Origin: 2-02-FULL-55-14 sp964473365
GTDB lineage: Bacteria > Bacteroidota > Ignavibacteria > UBA10030
Length of the DNA stretch: 64,000 bases
Assembly (NCBI GenBank): GCA_964473365.1
Contig: CAYYOV010000001.1
Coordinates: 1-64,000, forward strand
Direction: 5' to 3'
Below the pieces are notes generated by a model that saw nothing but the letters and a program-made list of their open reading frames with translations, was not told the origin of the DNA and did not search any database. Positions 18,366 through 27,475 of the stretch are shown here, piece by piece. Made by a program: the position numbers and the translations under genes. How positions within the stretch are numbered: position 1 is the stretch's first letter; every line of letters starts with the position of its first letter.

Positions 18366-18396
18366 CCAATATAGGCATGCTCGGGGCGAATTCCAA
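18366..18396 (-). promoter_or_regulatory. Promoter for the barrel/cytochrome pair (TTG-N20-TATATTGG)
   Basis: On the minus strand, TTG (18396-18394) is followed after exactly 20 bp by TATATTGG (18373-18366), 22 bp before the ATG at 18343 with GAGGA in between. One of the best matches to the window-wide pattern. Confidence 0.65.
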
Positions 18397-18438
18397 GATT
18401 TGAGAAGAAAGCAAGACAAGGCCCAGGCGGGGCAAGGT

Positions 18439-19044
18439 CTACTTGGCGGGCGTGCGATCCGTGGCGGAACGGTTCTGGTAGCGCAGCAGGTCGCCGACCG
18501 TTTCGATGCCGGCGTGTCGGCGGAGGTAGGACATGAACTTGATCAGCACGAGAGCGGTCGCGTAGGCGTCACCCGAGGCCCGATGACGTTCGGGAATCCG
18601 GATTTCGAGATGTTGAGCGACGACCCCGAGCGACTTGCTCGGGAGCTGTGGTAGGATGCGTCGGCTGAGCTTGACCGTGCAGAGCTGGTGATTGGCGATC
18701 TCGAGTCCGGTCTCACGCCGCAGTGTTTGGCTGACGAATCCCCAGTCGAACGCTGCGTTGTGAGCCGTGAAGATGTGTTCGCCGAGGAACTGACGGACCG
18801 TCGGTGCGATCTCCCGTGCCGGGGGTGCATCTCGCACCATCAGGTTGTCGATGCCCGTAATGCGCGTAATGTTCGCCGGGATCGTGACGAGCGGGTTCAC
18901 GAGTGTTGAAAATTCGTCCTCAAGGACGCTCCCGCGCACGCGCAGCATGGCGATCTCGGTGATCCGGTCGTTGGACGGGTCCATTCCCGTGGTCTCGACG
19001 TCGACCACGATGAACGACGCTTTGTCGAGGGGTGTCTCGAGCAT
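18439..19044 (-). CDS. DnaQ-like 3'-5' exonuclease (DEDDh family)
   Basis: 201 residues from ATG 19044, which overlaps the fbp stop (ATGA). Exonuclease motifs: ExoI FIVVDVETTGMD, ExoII HNAAFDWGFV, ExoIII HRASGDAYATA with the catalytic His. No BRCT, UvrC-like or other extra domain, so it could be the DNA polymerase III epsilon proofreading subunit or a stand-alone repair exonuclease. Its place behind fbp gives no functional hint. Confidence 0.88.
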   Translation of the reverse strand: MLETPLDKASFIVVDVETTGMDPSNDRITEIAMLRVRGSVLEDEFSTLVNPLVTIPANITRITGIDNLMVRDAPPAREIAPTVRQFLGEHIFTAHNAAFDWGFVSQTLRRETGLEIANHQLCTVKLSRRILPQLPSKSLGVVAQHLEIRIPERHRASGDAYATALVLIKFMSYLRRHAGIETVGDLLRYQNRSATDRTPAK

Positions 19045-20063
19045 CAAGAGAGCTGCCGTTTTCCCTGCAGGAATTCCTCGCACTCGGCGACGTCTTCGTC
19101 GCTACCGATGAAGAGGGGCGTGCGCCCGTGAAGAGATGTTGGCTGGACATCGAGGATGCGTTCCTTGCCTGTCGTAGCCCGGCCGCCGGCCTGTTCGATG
19201 ATAAATGCCGTTGGGTTGGCTTCGTACATCAGCCGCAGCTTCCCGTCCGGATGTCGCTCGTCCCCCGGATACATGAAGATGCCTCCATAGAGAAGCGTGC
19301 GATGCAGGTCGGCGATCATCGAACCGATGTAGCGGCCGGTGTAGGGTCTCCCGGTGGCCGCGTCCTCCTGCTGAAGGTATTTGACGTACTTCTTCACTCC
19401 ATCAAACCACCATCGGTAGTTCCCTTCGTTCACGCTGTAGATCCGTCCGCGGCGCGGGATCCGGATATTCTCGTGTGAGAGCAGGAATTCACCGATGCTC
19501 GGGTCGAGGGTGAACCCATGGACACCGTCGCCGGTCGTATACACGAGCATCGTCGAAGACCCGTACACGACATATCCCGCAGCGATCTGTTTGTAGCCCG
19601 GCTGGAGGCAATCCTGCATGGTGCCGTTGCCTGACGGTGTCACGCGCCGATAGATGGAGAAGATGGTCCCGATGCTGACGTTGGCATCGATATTCGAGGA
19701 GCCGTCGAGCGGGTCGTAGAGGAGGACATACTTTCCCTTCGGATATTGCTCAGGGATCAACAATACATCCTCGTTCTCCTCCGAGGCCATGACGCAGAGG
19801 TGACCTCCGTGGTCCATCGCCTGGTAGATCTTCTCGTCCGCAAAGACGTCGAGCTTTTTGACCTGCTCGCCATGAACGTTCTGACGACCGGCCATACCCA
19901 AAATGTTCACCAGGCCGGCCTGGCTCACCTCGCGGTGGATGACCTTGATCGCCAATGTCAGGTCGCGGAGGATTCCGGAGAAGTCTCCCGATGCGCCCGG
20001 ATGCTTTCGCTCCTCCTCGATAATGTGCCGCTCGATCGTGATGACTTTGCCTTGGTGCTTCAT
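19044..20063 (-). CDS. fbp: Fructose-1,6-bisphosphatase class I
   Basis: Gluconeogenic phosphatase, fructose-1,6-bisphosphate to fructose-6-phosphate. Start at ATG 20063 (MKHQGKVITIERHIIEEE); the longer frame upstream overlaps the putative promoter and is not conserved-looking. 339 residues. Metal/substrate motifs: ASEENED (~residue 93), the hallmark DPLDGSSNIDAN (~115-126), NEGNYRWW, and YGGIFMYPGD. Preceded by a well-placed promoter; the exonuclease gene overlaps its stop. Confidence 0.97.
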   Translation of the reverse strand: MKHQGKVITIERHIIEEERKHPGASGDFSGILRDLTLAIKVIHREVSQAGLVNILGMAGRQNVHGEQVKKLDVFADEKIYQAMDHGGHLCVMASEENEDVLLIPEQYPKGKYVLLYDPLDGSSNIDANVSIGTIFSIYRRVTPSGNGTMQDCLQPGYKQIAAGYVVYGSSTMLVYTTGDGVHGFTLDPSIGEFLLSHENIRIPRRGRIYSVNEGNYRWWFDGVKKYVKYLQQEDAATGRPYTGRYIGSMIADLHRTLLYGGIFMYPGDERHPDGKLRLMYEANPTAFIIEQAGGRATTGKERILDVQPTSLHGRTPLFIGSDEDVAECEEFLQGKRQLS

Positions 20064-20098
20064 AGCGTATCCGTGGAAGAGGGATGATCGTCGATGGA

Positions 20099-20129
20099 AG
20101 AAAATACTGCGCGCCGCATGGAAGGGCAA
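20099..20129 (-). promoter_or_regulatory. Promoter for fbp (TTG-N20-TATTTTCT)
   Basis: On the minus strand, TTG (20129-20127), 20 bp, then TATTTTCT (20106-20099), 35 bp before the fbp ATG. It shows that fbp is transcribed separately from the ABC exporter genes that end at 20157. Confidence 0.6.
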
Positions 20130-20156
20130 GGCGGCATATTGTGCCGGAAGTCACCG

Positions 20157-21962
20157 TCAGGAGGCGGCGGAAGCGTTCGTCTCCTGCTGTCGGTATTGTA
20201 GCTCGTACAAACGGCGATAAATGCCATTGGCAGCAAGGAGTTCGGCGTGCGTACCGGTCTCACGAACCTCGCCCTTGTGCAGCACGAGGATCCGGTCGGC
20301 CTTACGGATCGTCGAGAGACGGTGTGCGATGACGATCGACGTCCGATGCATCAAGAGCTTTCGTATTGCCGACTGGATAAGCCGTTCGGATTCCGTATCG
20401 ATACTGGATGTCGCTTCGTCGAGAATCAGGATCTTCGGCTGGTAGGCCAATGCACGGGCAAATGACAGAAGCTGTTTCTGGCCGACAGAAAGCGTGGCAC
20501 CCCTTTCCTTCACGACCGCGTCGTATGTACCGGGAAGCCTTTCGATGAAGGGCTGAGCGCCGACGACGCGCGCCGCGGCCTTCACGCGGTCAAGCGAGAC
20601 CTGTTCGTTCCCAAGGTCGATATTCTCCCGGATCGTGCCGGAGAAGAGAAAGACGTCCTGCAGGACGACGGCGATGTGACTCCGTAGATCTCGCGGGTCG
20701 AGCTCCCGGATGTCGACGCCATCGACGAAGATCGAACCCTTCTGGAGGTCATAGAACCGTGACAACAGGCTGATAATGGATGTCTTACCGGCTCCGGTGT
20801 GGCCGACGAGCGCTACGGTCTGACCCGGATCGATCGTGAACGAAACGTCCTTCAACACCCACTCGGGGTCGGTGCCCTCGGCAGGAACCGGCTGATACGA
20901 GAACCAGACGTTCCGGAATTCCACTCGTCCTTCGACCCGCTCGAGCTTCCTGGGTTGTGCGGGCAGGGACACGGTCGTTCCGTCGTCGAGCAAATGGAAA
21001 ATACGCTCAGACGAGGCCATGGCGGTCTGAAGAATGTTGTATTTCTCAGACAGGTCGCGGATCGGACGCCAGAACATCTCGTTGAACTGGACGAACGCCA
21101 TCACGGTCCCGATTGTGACCGTTCCGTCGAGAGCATTCAGCCCTGCGTACCAGACGATGAGACCGACGGAGATGGCACCGATGAGATCGACGCCGGGGTA
21201 GAAGAGCGCGTAGTAGAAGATCGACCGGATATTGGCGTCGCGGTGGGCGGCGTTGATGCCCGCGAATTGTTCGGCGGACCGATCCTCCCTGGCGAACAGC
21301 TGGTCCACTGACATGCCGGTGATGTGCTCCTGCATGAACGTATTGATCCGGGCCACCTGCAGGCGGACGTCGCGATAGGCCTCTCGTGCCCGCTTACGGA
21401 AAAGGAAGGTGCCCCAGAACAAGAATGGGAGCACGCTGAGCGTCACGAACGACAGGGTCACGTCCATCGAAAACATGAAGTAGAAGATCCCGATGATCGT
21501 GAAGACGTCAGAGAAGACCATGACAATGCCCGACGAGAACATCTCGTTGAGCACTTCCACATCGTTCGTCACGCGGGTGATGAGCCGTCCGAGTGGATTC
21601 TTGTCGAAGAAGCGCATCGACCGGGCCTGGAGATGCCGGAAGATCTCCATGCGGAGGTCGTAGATCGTCCGCTGACCGATCCATTGTGTCAGGTAGGCGC
21701 TGGCGTACTGCACGAGACCTCGCACGACGAGGACGCCGAGGAACATCAGCGCCGTCAGGAGCAACCCATGCTTGTCTCCCTTCGCGATGTCGACGTCCAC
21801 CGCCATCTTCGTGAAGAGAGGACGGACGGCCTCGAGACCGCTGATCAGAATGCTGAGAAAGACCCCTGCCGCAACCTGCCAACGATATGGCCGGAGATAG
21901 CGGAGCAGACGGCGCATGAGCCGCGCATCGTACGCTTTTCCGAGTATCTCTTCGTCCTGCAT
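20157..21962 (-). CDS. ABC exporter half-transporter, catalytically competent ATPase (Walker-B Glu)
   Basis: 601 residues: a six-helix ABC transmembrane domain (~residues 20-320) followed by an ATPase with Walker A GHTGAGKTS, signature LSVGQKQLL and Walker B ILILDEATSSID. The signature is degenerate (LSVGQ for LSGGQ) while the Walker B glutamate is intact. This is the exact complement of the upstream subunit, so the two form a heterodimeric exporter of the TM288/BmrD type. Its ATG overlaps the partner's stop. Substrate unknown (drugs, lipids or peptides). Confidence 0.93.
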   Translation of the reverse strand: MQDEEILGKAYDARLMRRLLRYLRPYRWQVAAGVFLSILISGLEAVRPLFTKMAVDVDIAKGDKHGLLLTALMFLGVLVVRGLVQYASAYLTQWIGQRTIYDLRMEIFRHLQARSMRFFDKNPLGRLITRVTNDVEVLNEMFSSGIVMVFSDVFTIIGIFYFMFSMDVTLSFVTLSVLPFLFWGTFLFRKRAREAYRDVRLQVARINTFMQEHITGMSVDQLFAREDRSAEQFAGINAAHRDANIRSIFYYALFYPGVDLIGAISVGLIVWYAGLNALDGTVTIGTVMAFVQFNEMFWRPIRDLSEKYNILQTAMASSERIFHLLDDGTTVSLPAQPRKLERVEGRVEFRNVWFSYQPVPAEGTDPEWVLKDVSFTIDPGQTVALVGHTGAGKTSIISLLSRFYDLQKGSIFVDGVDIRELDPRDLRSHIAVVLQDVFLFSGTIRENIDLGNEQVSLDRVKAAARVVGAQPFIERLPGTYDAVVKERGATLSVGQKQLLSFARALAYQPKILILDEATSSIDTESERLIQSAIRKLLMHRTSIVIAHRLSTIRKADRILVLHKGEVRETGTHAELLAANGIYRRLYELQYRQQETNASAAS

Positions 21963-23722
21963 CAGAGCTCCACCAGTTCCTGCTCGAGCAGCTGGCGCCG
22001 CACGAGGTTCGCGTAGCGTCCGTTCAGTGTGACGAGCTGCTCATGCGTGCCGCGTTCAACGATCCTACCGCCCTCGAGCACGATGATGAGGTCCGCGTCC
22101 TTCACCGTCGAGACCCGATGACTGATCAGGATACTGGTGCGTCCTTTCATGAAGGTCCGGAGCCCGCGAAGAATGCGCTCCTCGGTACCGGTGTCGACCG
22201 ATGCGAGGGCGTCGTCGAGGATGAGGATCCTGGGGTCGATGAGGAGCGCCCGCGCCAGACTCGTACGCTGCTTCTGACCTCCGGAAAGCGTGATCCCGCG
22301 CTCGCCCACCATCGTGTCGTATCCCTTCGGGAATCCGGCCACGTCACCATCGATCTGGGAGATCTCGGCCGCGCGCCGGAAGGCCTCCTCCGACGCGTAC
22401 GGCATCCCGTACCGGATATTGTCCGCGATCGTCTCGGAGAACAGGAATGTTTCCTGTGGCACGACACCACAGTGGCGACGCAGGACCTCGACGGGTATCC
22501 TCCGGACGTCGTGTCCATCGATCAGGACCTGGCCGGCCGTCGCGTCGAACAGCCGCGGGACCAGGTTCACGAGCGTGCTCTTTCCTGCGCCAGTGGCCCC
22601 GATGATGGCGAGCGTCATCCCCGGTTCGACGACGAGGTCGATACCGGACAACGTATCGGGGCCGTCGGGCGTGTGTCGAAAACTCACGTTCCGAAACTCG
22701 ACGCGTCCGTGAAGGGTCGTGATCGAGCGGTCGGTCGACGTGTCGTCACGGACCTCGGGCAGCGTGTCCATGATCGCCGTCAGGCGTTTCATCGAGGCCG
22801 CCCCTTGCTGCAAGAGGTTCATCACCCAGCCAAGGGCGATCATGGGCCAGATGAGCATGACAAGATAGGCCATGAATGCCGTCAGCGTGCCGATGGAGAT
22901 CTCGCCGTCGATGACCTTGAGCCCCCCGACATAGACCGTGATGATCATCGAGGTGCCGACCAGGAGGAACATGAGGGGCCAAAGGACAGATTGCACCTTG
23001 GCAAGGACGAGGTTCTTCTTCAGATACTCCCAGCTGAGCGATTCGAACCGCCGGACCTCGTGTTCCTCGCGTACATAGGACTGCACGACCCGAATGCCCG
23101 ACAGATTCTCCTGGGCGCGCGTGGTCAACAGGGAGAATTGTTCCTGTCGTTCGTTGAACTTCTTGTGGATGAGCGAGCTCAGGCGGTAGACGAGCGCCGA
23201 TACGATGGGCATCGGGATGAGGGCAAGGAGGGTCAATTGCCAATCCCGGACGAACATGAGCGTCAGGACCATCGCGAGCGTCAGGAACGTATCAGAGGGA
23301 TACATGATCCCCGGGCCGAGGACGTTGCGGACTGCCGCGATATCGTTCGTGGCATGTGCCATCAGGTCGCCGGTCGGCGTGTTCTGGAAATACCGGTGCG
23401 ACAGACGTTGGAGATGGACGAGCAGGTCGCGGCGGAGGTCGTACTCGATGTGCCGAGAGGCTACGATGATCGTCTGTCGCGTGAAGAAGGTGAAGACCCC
23501 TGCCACAAGCGTGAAGCCCACGATGAGCAAAGCCCACTTCAACAAGTCGCCGGACACGGCTGTGCCATTCGCCACGCCGTTGCGGAAGTCATCGACGGCC
23601 CGGCCGAGAAAGATCGGATGAACGACCGTGAACAGATTGCTCCCGACAACCGTGAGGAGTCCGAAGAACAGTGCCCGCTGGTGGCGCCGGAGGTACGGGA
23701 TCAACCGAAGGAGTGATCGCAC
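21962..23722 (-). CDS. ABC exporter half-transporter with degenerate ATP site (Walker-B Asp)
   Basis: 586 residues: transmembrane domain (~1-310), then an ATPase with Walker A GATGAGKST, a canonical signature LSGGQKQRTS, and Walker B ILILDDALASVD, where the catalytic Glu is replaced by Asp. In heterodimeric exporters (TM287/288, BmrCD) this subunit contributes the non-hydrolytic site, pairing with the partner's LSVGQ. 51 bp after serS on the same strand; overlaps the partner gene. Confidence 0.93.
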   Translation of the reverse strand: MRSLLRLIPYLRRHQRALFFGLLTVVGSNLFTVVHPIFLGRAVDDFRNGVANGTAVSGDLLKWALLIVGFTLVAGVFTFFTRQTIIVASRHIEYDLRRDLLVHLQRLSHRYFQNTPTGDLMAHATNDIAAVRNVLGPGIMYPSDTFLTLAMVLTLMFVRDWQLTLLALIPMPIVSALVYRLSSLIHKKFNERQEQFSLLTTRAQENLSGIRVVQSYVREEHEVRRFESLSWEYLKKNLVLAKVQSVLWPLMFLLVGTSMIITVYVGGLKVIDGEISIGTLTAFMAYLVMLIWPMIALGWVMNLLQQGAASMKRLTAIMDTLPEVRDDTSTDRSITTLHGRVEFRNVSFRHTPDGPDTLSGIDLVVEPGMTLAIIGATGAGKSTLVNLVPRLFDATAGQVLIDGHDVRRIPVEVLRRHCGVVPQETFLFSETIADNIRYGMPYASEEAFRRAAEISQIDGDVAGFPKGYDTMVGERGITLSGGQKQRTSLARALLIDPRILILDDALASVDTGTEERILRGLRTFMKGRTSILISHRVSTVKDADLIIVLEGGRIVERGTHEQLVTLNGRYANLVRRQLLEQELVEL

Positions 23723-23773
23723 AGCGCCGGCCTAGGCCCGTATGAGGGGAGTGGGTTGAGACATGTCGAGGTC

Positions 23774-25039
23774 CTACCCGATCGTCTCCCAGCCCGTGTA
23801 GCGATGAAGGACCTTCGGGATCACGATCCGACCGTCGGGCGTCTGGTATTGCTCGATCAGCGCTGCGAGCACGCGGGGGAGCGCCAGCCCGGAACCGTTG
23901 AGCGTGTGGAGGTACTCCGGCTTGCCGCCAGCTGCCGGCCGGTATCGTAGATTCATCCTCCGGGCCTGGAACGATTCGAAGTTGCTGCACGACGAGACCT
24001 CCAGCCATCGCCCCTGGCCGGCCGCCCACACCTCGAGATCGTATTTCTTCGTCTGCGTGAATCCCATGTCGCCCGTGCACATGAGGAGCACGCGATAGGG
24101 GAGGCCGAGTGCCTGGAGCAGTCGCTCGGCGTCGGCCCGAAGCGACTCGAGCTCATCATATGACCGCTCCGGATGGACGAACTTCACAAGTTCCACCTTG
24201 TCGAACTGGTGCAATCGGTTGAGGCCCCGGACATCCTTTCCGTACGAGCCGGCTTCGCGTCGGAAGCATGGAGTATATGCTGCGTACCGTACGGGCAGGT
24301 CGGCCTCGTTGATGACCTCGTCTCGGTGAAAATTAGTGACTGGAACCTCTGCCGTGGGGATCAGGTAGAGTCCGTCGCGCTCGGCGTAGTACATCAGATC
24401 TTCCTTGTCAGGGATCTGGCCTGTCCCGCGTGCGCTGTCTTCGTTGACGACCGCCGGAGCCCAGATCTCCGTGTAGCCGTGCTGTGAGGCATGATCGACG
24501 AAGAAGTTGATGAGGGCACGTTGGAGCGTGGCGCCTTTGCCGACGTAGAAGGGGAAGCCCGCTCCGGCGACCTTCGCGCCGCGCGTAAAATCGATCAAGC
24601 CGAGCCGGTCTGTGATCTCCCAGTGCGGCTTGAGCGGAGGGTCGGCCTTCGGCAGATCGCCCCACGTAAAGACCGGCTGGTTGTCATCCGGCGTCTTGCC
24701 GACAGGCACCGTCGGATGGGGGAGGTTCGGGACGGTCAGCAACAGTCCGTTAAGGGTGGTCTCGACGTCGCGTAGTTCATGATCGATCGCCTGGATCCGG
24801 TTCTTGACCGTCTCCATTTCGGCGATGATGGGCGCGGCATCGCCCCCTTCCTTCTTCACTTTCCCGACCTGCGCCGAGACCTGGTTGCGCTTGGCCTTCA
24901 GCGCTTCACCTTCCAGGATGAGGGCCCTACGGCGGTCGTCGGCGGCCAGGAGGGCTGTCAGGTCAACGTTGATGCCCTTGGATTCAGCGCCCGTCCGCAC
25001 ACGGTCGATATTGTCGCGAATGAATTTGAGGTCGAGCAT
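23774..25039 (-). CDS. serS: Seryl-tRNA synthetase
   Basis: Class II aminoacyl-tRNA synthetase for tRNA-Ser (and tRNA-Sec where present). Start at ATG 25039 (MLDLKFIRDNIDRVRTGAESKGINVDL); the frame is open 192 bp upstream inside the next gene, but the conserved start is clear. 421 residues: N-terminal coiled-coil arm (~residues 25-105), motif 2 CFRREAGSYGKDVRGLNRLHQFDKVE and motif 3 NGSGLALPRVLAALIEQYQ. It sits 7 bp after the metal transporter gene. Confidence 0.97.
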   Translation of the reverse strand: MLDLKFIRDNIDRVRTGAESKGINVDLTALLAADDRRRALILEGEALKAKRNQVSAQVGKVKKEGGDAAPIIAEMETVKNRIQAIDHELRDVETTLNGLLLTVPNLPHPTVPVGKTPDDNQPVFTWGDLPKADPPLKPHWEITDRLGLIDFTRGAKVAGAGFPFYVGKGATLQRALINFFVDHASQHGYTEIWAPAVVNEDSARGTGQIPDKEDLMYYAERDGLYLIPTAEVPVTNFHRDEVINEADLPVRYAAYTPCFRREAGSYGKDVRGLNRLHQFDKVELVKFVHPERSYDELESLRADAERLLQALGLPYRVLLMCTGDMGFTQTKKYDLEVWAAGQGRWLEVSSCSNFESFQARRMNLRYRPAAGGKPEYLHTLNGSGLALPRVLAALIEQYQTPDGRIVIPKVLHRYTGWETIG

Positions 25040-25046
25040 AGTAGTC

Positions 25047-25724
25047 TCAGAGAGATCGTTCGGTGATCCAAAGGATGCCCAGGACCAAGCTCGCAGCCCC
25101 GGCCACACCGCGTAGAATTGTGATGACATGGACGGACCGCGACAAATGGATCGCGGTGTTGAACAGATACGAGAAGACGGCCATGGCAAGCATGGTGCCG
25201 ACGCCAAAACACGCAAGGAAGAAGGCCGCACTCAATGGCGACGACGCCATTGCGACGGGGACGAGCACAATAACGGCCCCCGTTCCGGCGAGACCGTGCG
25301 CTACGCCAACAGCAAACAGCGAATGCCCGTGATGATGATCGTGGTCATGCGATCCGTCTCCGCGATGATCGTGGACGTGGATGTGCTCGGCACCATCATG
25401 GACATGCCGGTGCACGTGCTGGTGCCAATCGCCGCGGACTTTCCAGATCGTCCATGCGCCGATACCGACGAGCAGGACGCCGACGAGCACTTCCGACCAC
25501 CATTCAACGGCCGGCGGGATCGGGAGCCGCAGAACCACGAGCGTTCCGCCGACCACGAGCAGGATCGTCGAGTGTCCGAGCCCCCACAGGAGGCCCAGCC
25601 GCATCGCACCGACGGCGCGCCGCGTACGACTCGAGAGTGCCGAGACCGCGGCGATGTGGTCTGCGTCAAAGGCATGCAGACAGCCGAGCGTAAATCCCGA
25701 GACGAGGGCCAGAAGAAAATCCAT
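25047..25724 (-). CDS. Nickel/cobalt-type membrane transporter with His-rich loop
   Basis: 225-residue integral membrane protein with ~6 transmembrane helices. TM1-2 carries LHAFDADHIAAV, the HxxxxDH signature of NiCoT/UreH/RcnA-type permeases, and GLGHSTILL is the second family block. Between helices 3 and 4 a ~40-residue loop contains about 18 histidines plus Asp, a metal-binding buffer. Uptake or efflux cannot be decided; no urease or hydrogenase gene is near. The ATG directly abuts the stop of the RmlD-like gene. Confidence 0.85.
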   Translation of the reverse strand: MDFLLALVSGFTLGCLHAFDADHIAAVSALSSRTRRAVGAMRLGLLWGLGHSTILLVVGGTLVVLRLPIPPAVEWWSEVLVGVLLVGIGAWTIWKVRGDWHQHVHRHVHDGAEHIHVHDHRGDGSHDHDHHHGHSLFAVGVAHGLAGTGAVIVLVPVAMASSPLSAAFFLACFGVGTMLAMAVFSYLFNTAIHLSRSVHVITILRGVAGAASLVLGILWITERSL

Positions 25725-26636
25725 TCAATTCGCCGGTTGATGAAGCAGTTCGTTGCGAAGACGCCGGCACGCGTCGGCGAGTTCCATCGGCCGATAGTCG
25801 AGGTCACGTTCGGCCTTCTCGATCCGGAATCCGGTGGAACGTGGCCGGACCGCCGGGAGGCGCAGGTCTGCGGCATCGACGAGCTGCACAAGCCCCAGAT
25901 CATAGCCGAAGACGCCCGCGAGCGTACGCGCAAATTCGTATCGCGTGGCGAACGTGGCGCCGGATATATGGTACGTCCCGGTCGTGCCCCGCTCGAAGCA
26001 TAGAACGGCCGCAGAGGCAGCATCGGCGACATGCGTGGGGTTCGTCCCAATGTCGTTCGTCGCCCGCACGATCGACCCTTCACGCAACAGCTTGACAGTC
26101 TTGAGGCCAAAATTTCCCTTGACCCCTGTTCCGGTCCCGAAGAGCAGGCTGACGCGCAGGATGGATGATCGCACTCCGGCGGCCAGGAGGGCGTTCTCGG
26201 CGGCGAGTTTGGTCTTGCCGTAGTAATTGACGGGAGAAGGGCGCGCCGTCTCGTCGTAGGGGCCCTGCCGTCCGTCGAAGACGTAGTCCGTGGAATAGTG
26301 GATCAGGTGGGCGTCAACTTTCCGGCACGCTTCGGCCAGGTGCTCCGCCGTCGCCGCATTTGCCTGCCAGGCCTCGTCATGGTGCAATTCGCACCAGTCG
26401 ACATCGACAGCTGCCACGGCATTGATAACGACGTCGGGCTGGAAGCTGGAGATCAGGCTCCGTACGTCGCTCCGATGGGTCAGGTCCAGCTGTGTATAGT
26501 CGAAGAGATGGTGGTCAAACACGAACGAGCGTTGACGACCCGTGTTGAGCACCTCCAGGTCGGCCCGGGCGCTCAATACGAGCGCCAGTTGCTGTCCGAG
26601 AAGACCATTGCTTCCGCAGAGGAGGACCCGCTTCAT
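25725..26636 (-). CDS. RmlD-type NAD(P)-dependent sugar reductase
   Basis: 303-residue extended short-chain dehydrogenase. Rossmann motif GSNGLLGQQL (Gly-x-x-Gly-x-x-Gly), VVINAVAAVDVDWCE, STDYVFDG (a hallmark of dTDP-4-dehydrorhamnose reductase) and the catalytic YYGKTKLAAE (Y-x-x-x-K). It probably reduces a nucleotide-sugar ketone, but no rmlABC genes are adjacent, so the sugar is not certain. Its ATG overlaps the dapD stop by 4 bp. Confidence 0.85.
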   Translation of the reverse strand: MKRVLLCGSNGLLGQQLALVLSARADLEVLNTGRQRSFVFDHHLFDYTQLDLTHRSDVRSLISSFQPDVVINAVAAVDVDWCELHHDEAWQANAATAEHLAEACRKVDAHLIHYSTDYVFDGRQGPYDETARPSPVNYYGKTKLAAENALLAAGVRSSILRVSLLFGTGTGVKGNFGLKTVKLLREGSIVRATNDIGTNPTHVADAASAAVLCFERGTTGTYHISGATFATRYEFARTLAGVFGYDLGLVQLVDAADLRLPAVRPRSTGFRIEKAERDLDYRPMELADACRRLRNELLHQPAN

Positions 26637-27475
26637 CGGAGCGCTTGCTCGAGCGCGGTGCGCGCATCGGTGTGAGCGTCCCGATACTTGACAATGACCG
26701 GTGCCTGCAACGCAATGCCATGCTCAGCTGCGAATGCACCACTCAGCGTACGGCTCCCGGGCATCACCACCGCCCCTTCGGGGACAATGAGCGGGGACCC
26801 ATTGGAGGCCCGGATGACCGTCTTCTTGACGAGGTCGAAGAGGGGAACGGCCGCGGTCAGGATCACGCCGGCTCCGATGACCGCCCGACGACGGATGATG
26901 GTGCCCCGGATGGCCGCCTGATCGCCGACGAACACCTCCTCCTCAATGATCGACGGCCATGCGGCTGACGGCTCGAGGACGCCTCCGATCTGGACCCCGG
27001 CAGACACATGGACACGCTTGCCCACTTGGGCGCAACTTCCGACGAGACTGTTGGAATCGACGAGCGTCCCTTCGTCCACAAACGCGCCGATATTCACGTA
27101 GGACGGCGACATGATGACCACGCCCCGGCCGAGATAGACGCCGTCGCGAACCGCGGTCCCTCCAGGGACGATACGGATCCCATCCTCCGCCGTCAGTCGC
27201 TTCAGAGGGAGCGTGTGCTTGTCGAAGAACTGTTGTTCGCGGTGGGGATGCGTCTCACTGATACTGCCGGACTGGATCCCGAGCAAGATCCCTTTCCGGA
27301 CCCATTCCTGGACCAACCAGCCGGTCGGGCTCCCCGCCTGGGGGTGCGCCGCCCGGACGTCGCCCGTGTTCAGGAAGAAGCGAAGCTCGGAAAAGACCTT
27401 GTGGGCCTCTTGTCGGCGGGCCGGGTCTGCAAGATCGGAGACCGAAGCGGCCTCGATGCGTTCTTTGAGTGTCAT
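26633..27475 (-). CDS. dapD: Tetrahydrodipicolinate N-succinyltransferase
   Basis: Lysine/diaminopimelate pathway enzyme using succinyl-CoA. 280 residues: an N-terminal helical domain (MTLKERIEAASVSDL), then a left-handed beta-helix of hexapeptide repeats from ~residue 105 (VYLGRGVVIMSPSYVNIGAFVDEGTLVDSNSLVGSCAQVGKRVHVSAGVQIGGV), with the EEEVFVGDQAAI segment and a C-terminal VIVKYRDAHTDARTALEQALR. ATGA overlaps at both ends with the kinase and reductase genes show strong coupling. No other lysine gene is nearby. Confidence 0.93.
   Translation of the reverse strand: MTLKERIEAASVSDLADPARRQEAHKVFSELRFFLNTGDVRAAHPQAGSPTGWLVQEWVRKGILLGIQSGSISETHPHREQQFFDKHTLPLKRLTAEDGIRIVPGGTAVRDGVYLGRGVVIMSPSYVNIGAFVDEGTLVDSNSLVGSCAQVGKRVHVSAGVQIGGVLEPSAAWPSIIEEEVFVGDQAAIRGTIIRRRAVIGAGVILTAAVPLFDLVKKTVIRASNGSPLIVPEGAVVMPGSRTLSGAFAAEHGIALQAPVIVKYRDAHTDARTALEQALR

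Noticed and set aside
22043..23716. 557-codon open frame antisense to the ABC exporter
   Set aside because: It is the mirror of the real gene in a GC-rich genome: highly charged (Arg/Asp/His/Glu) composition, no motif, no ribosome-binding site.
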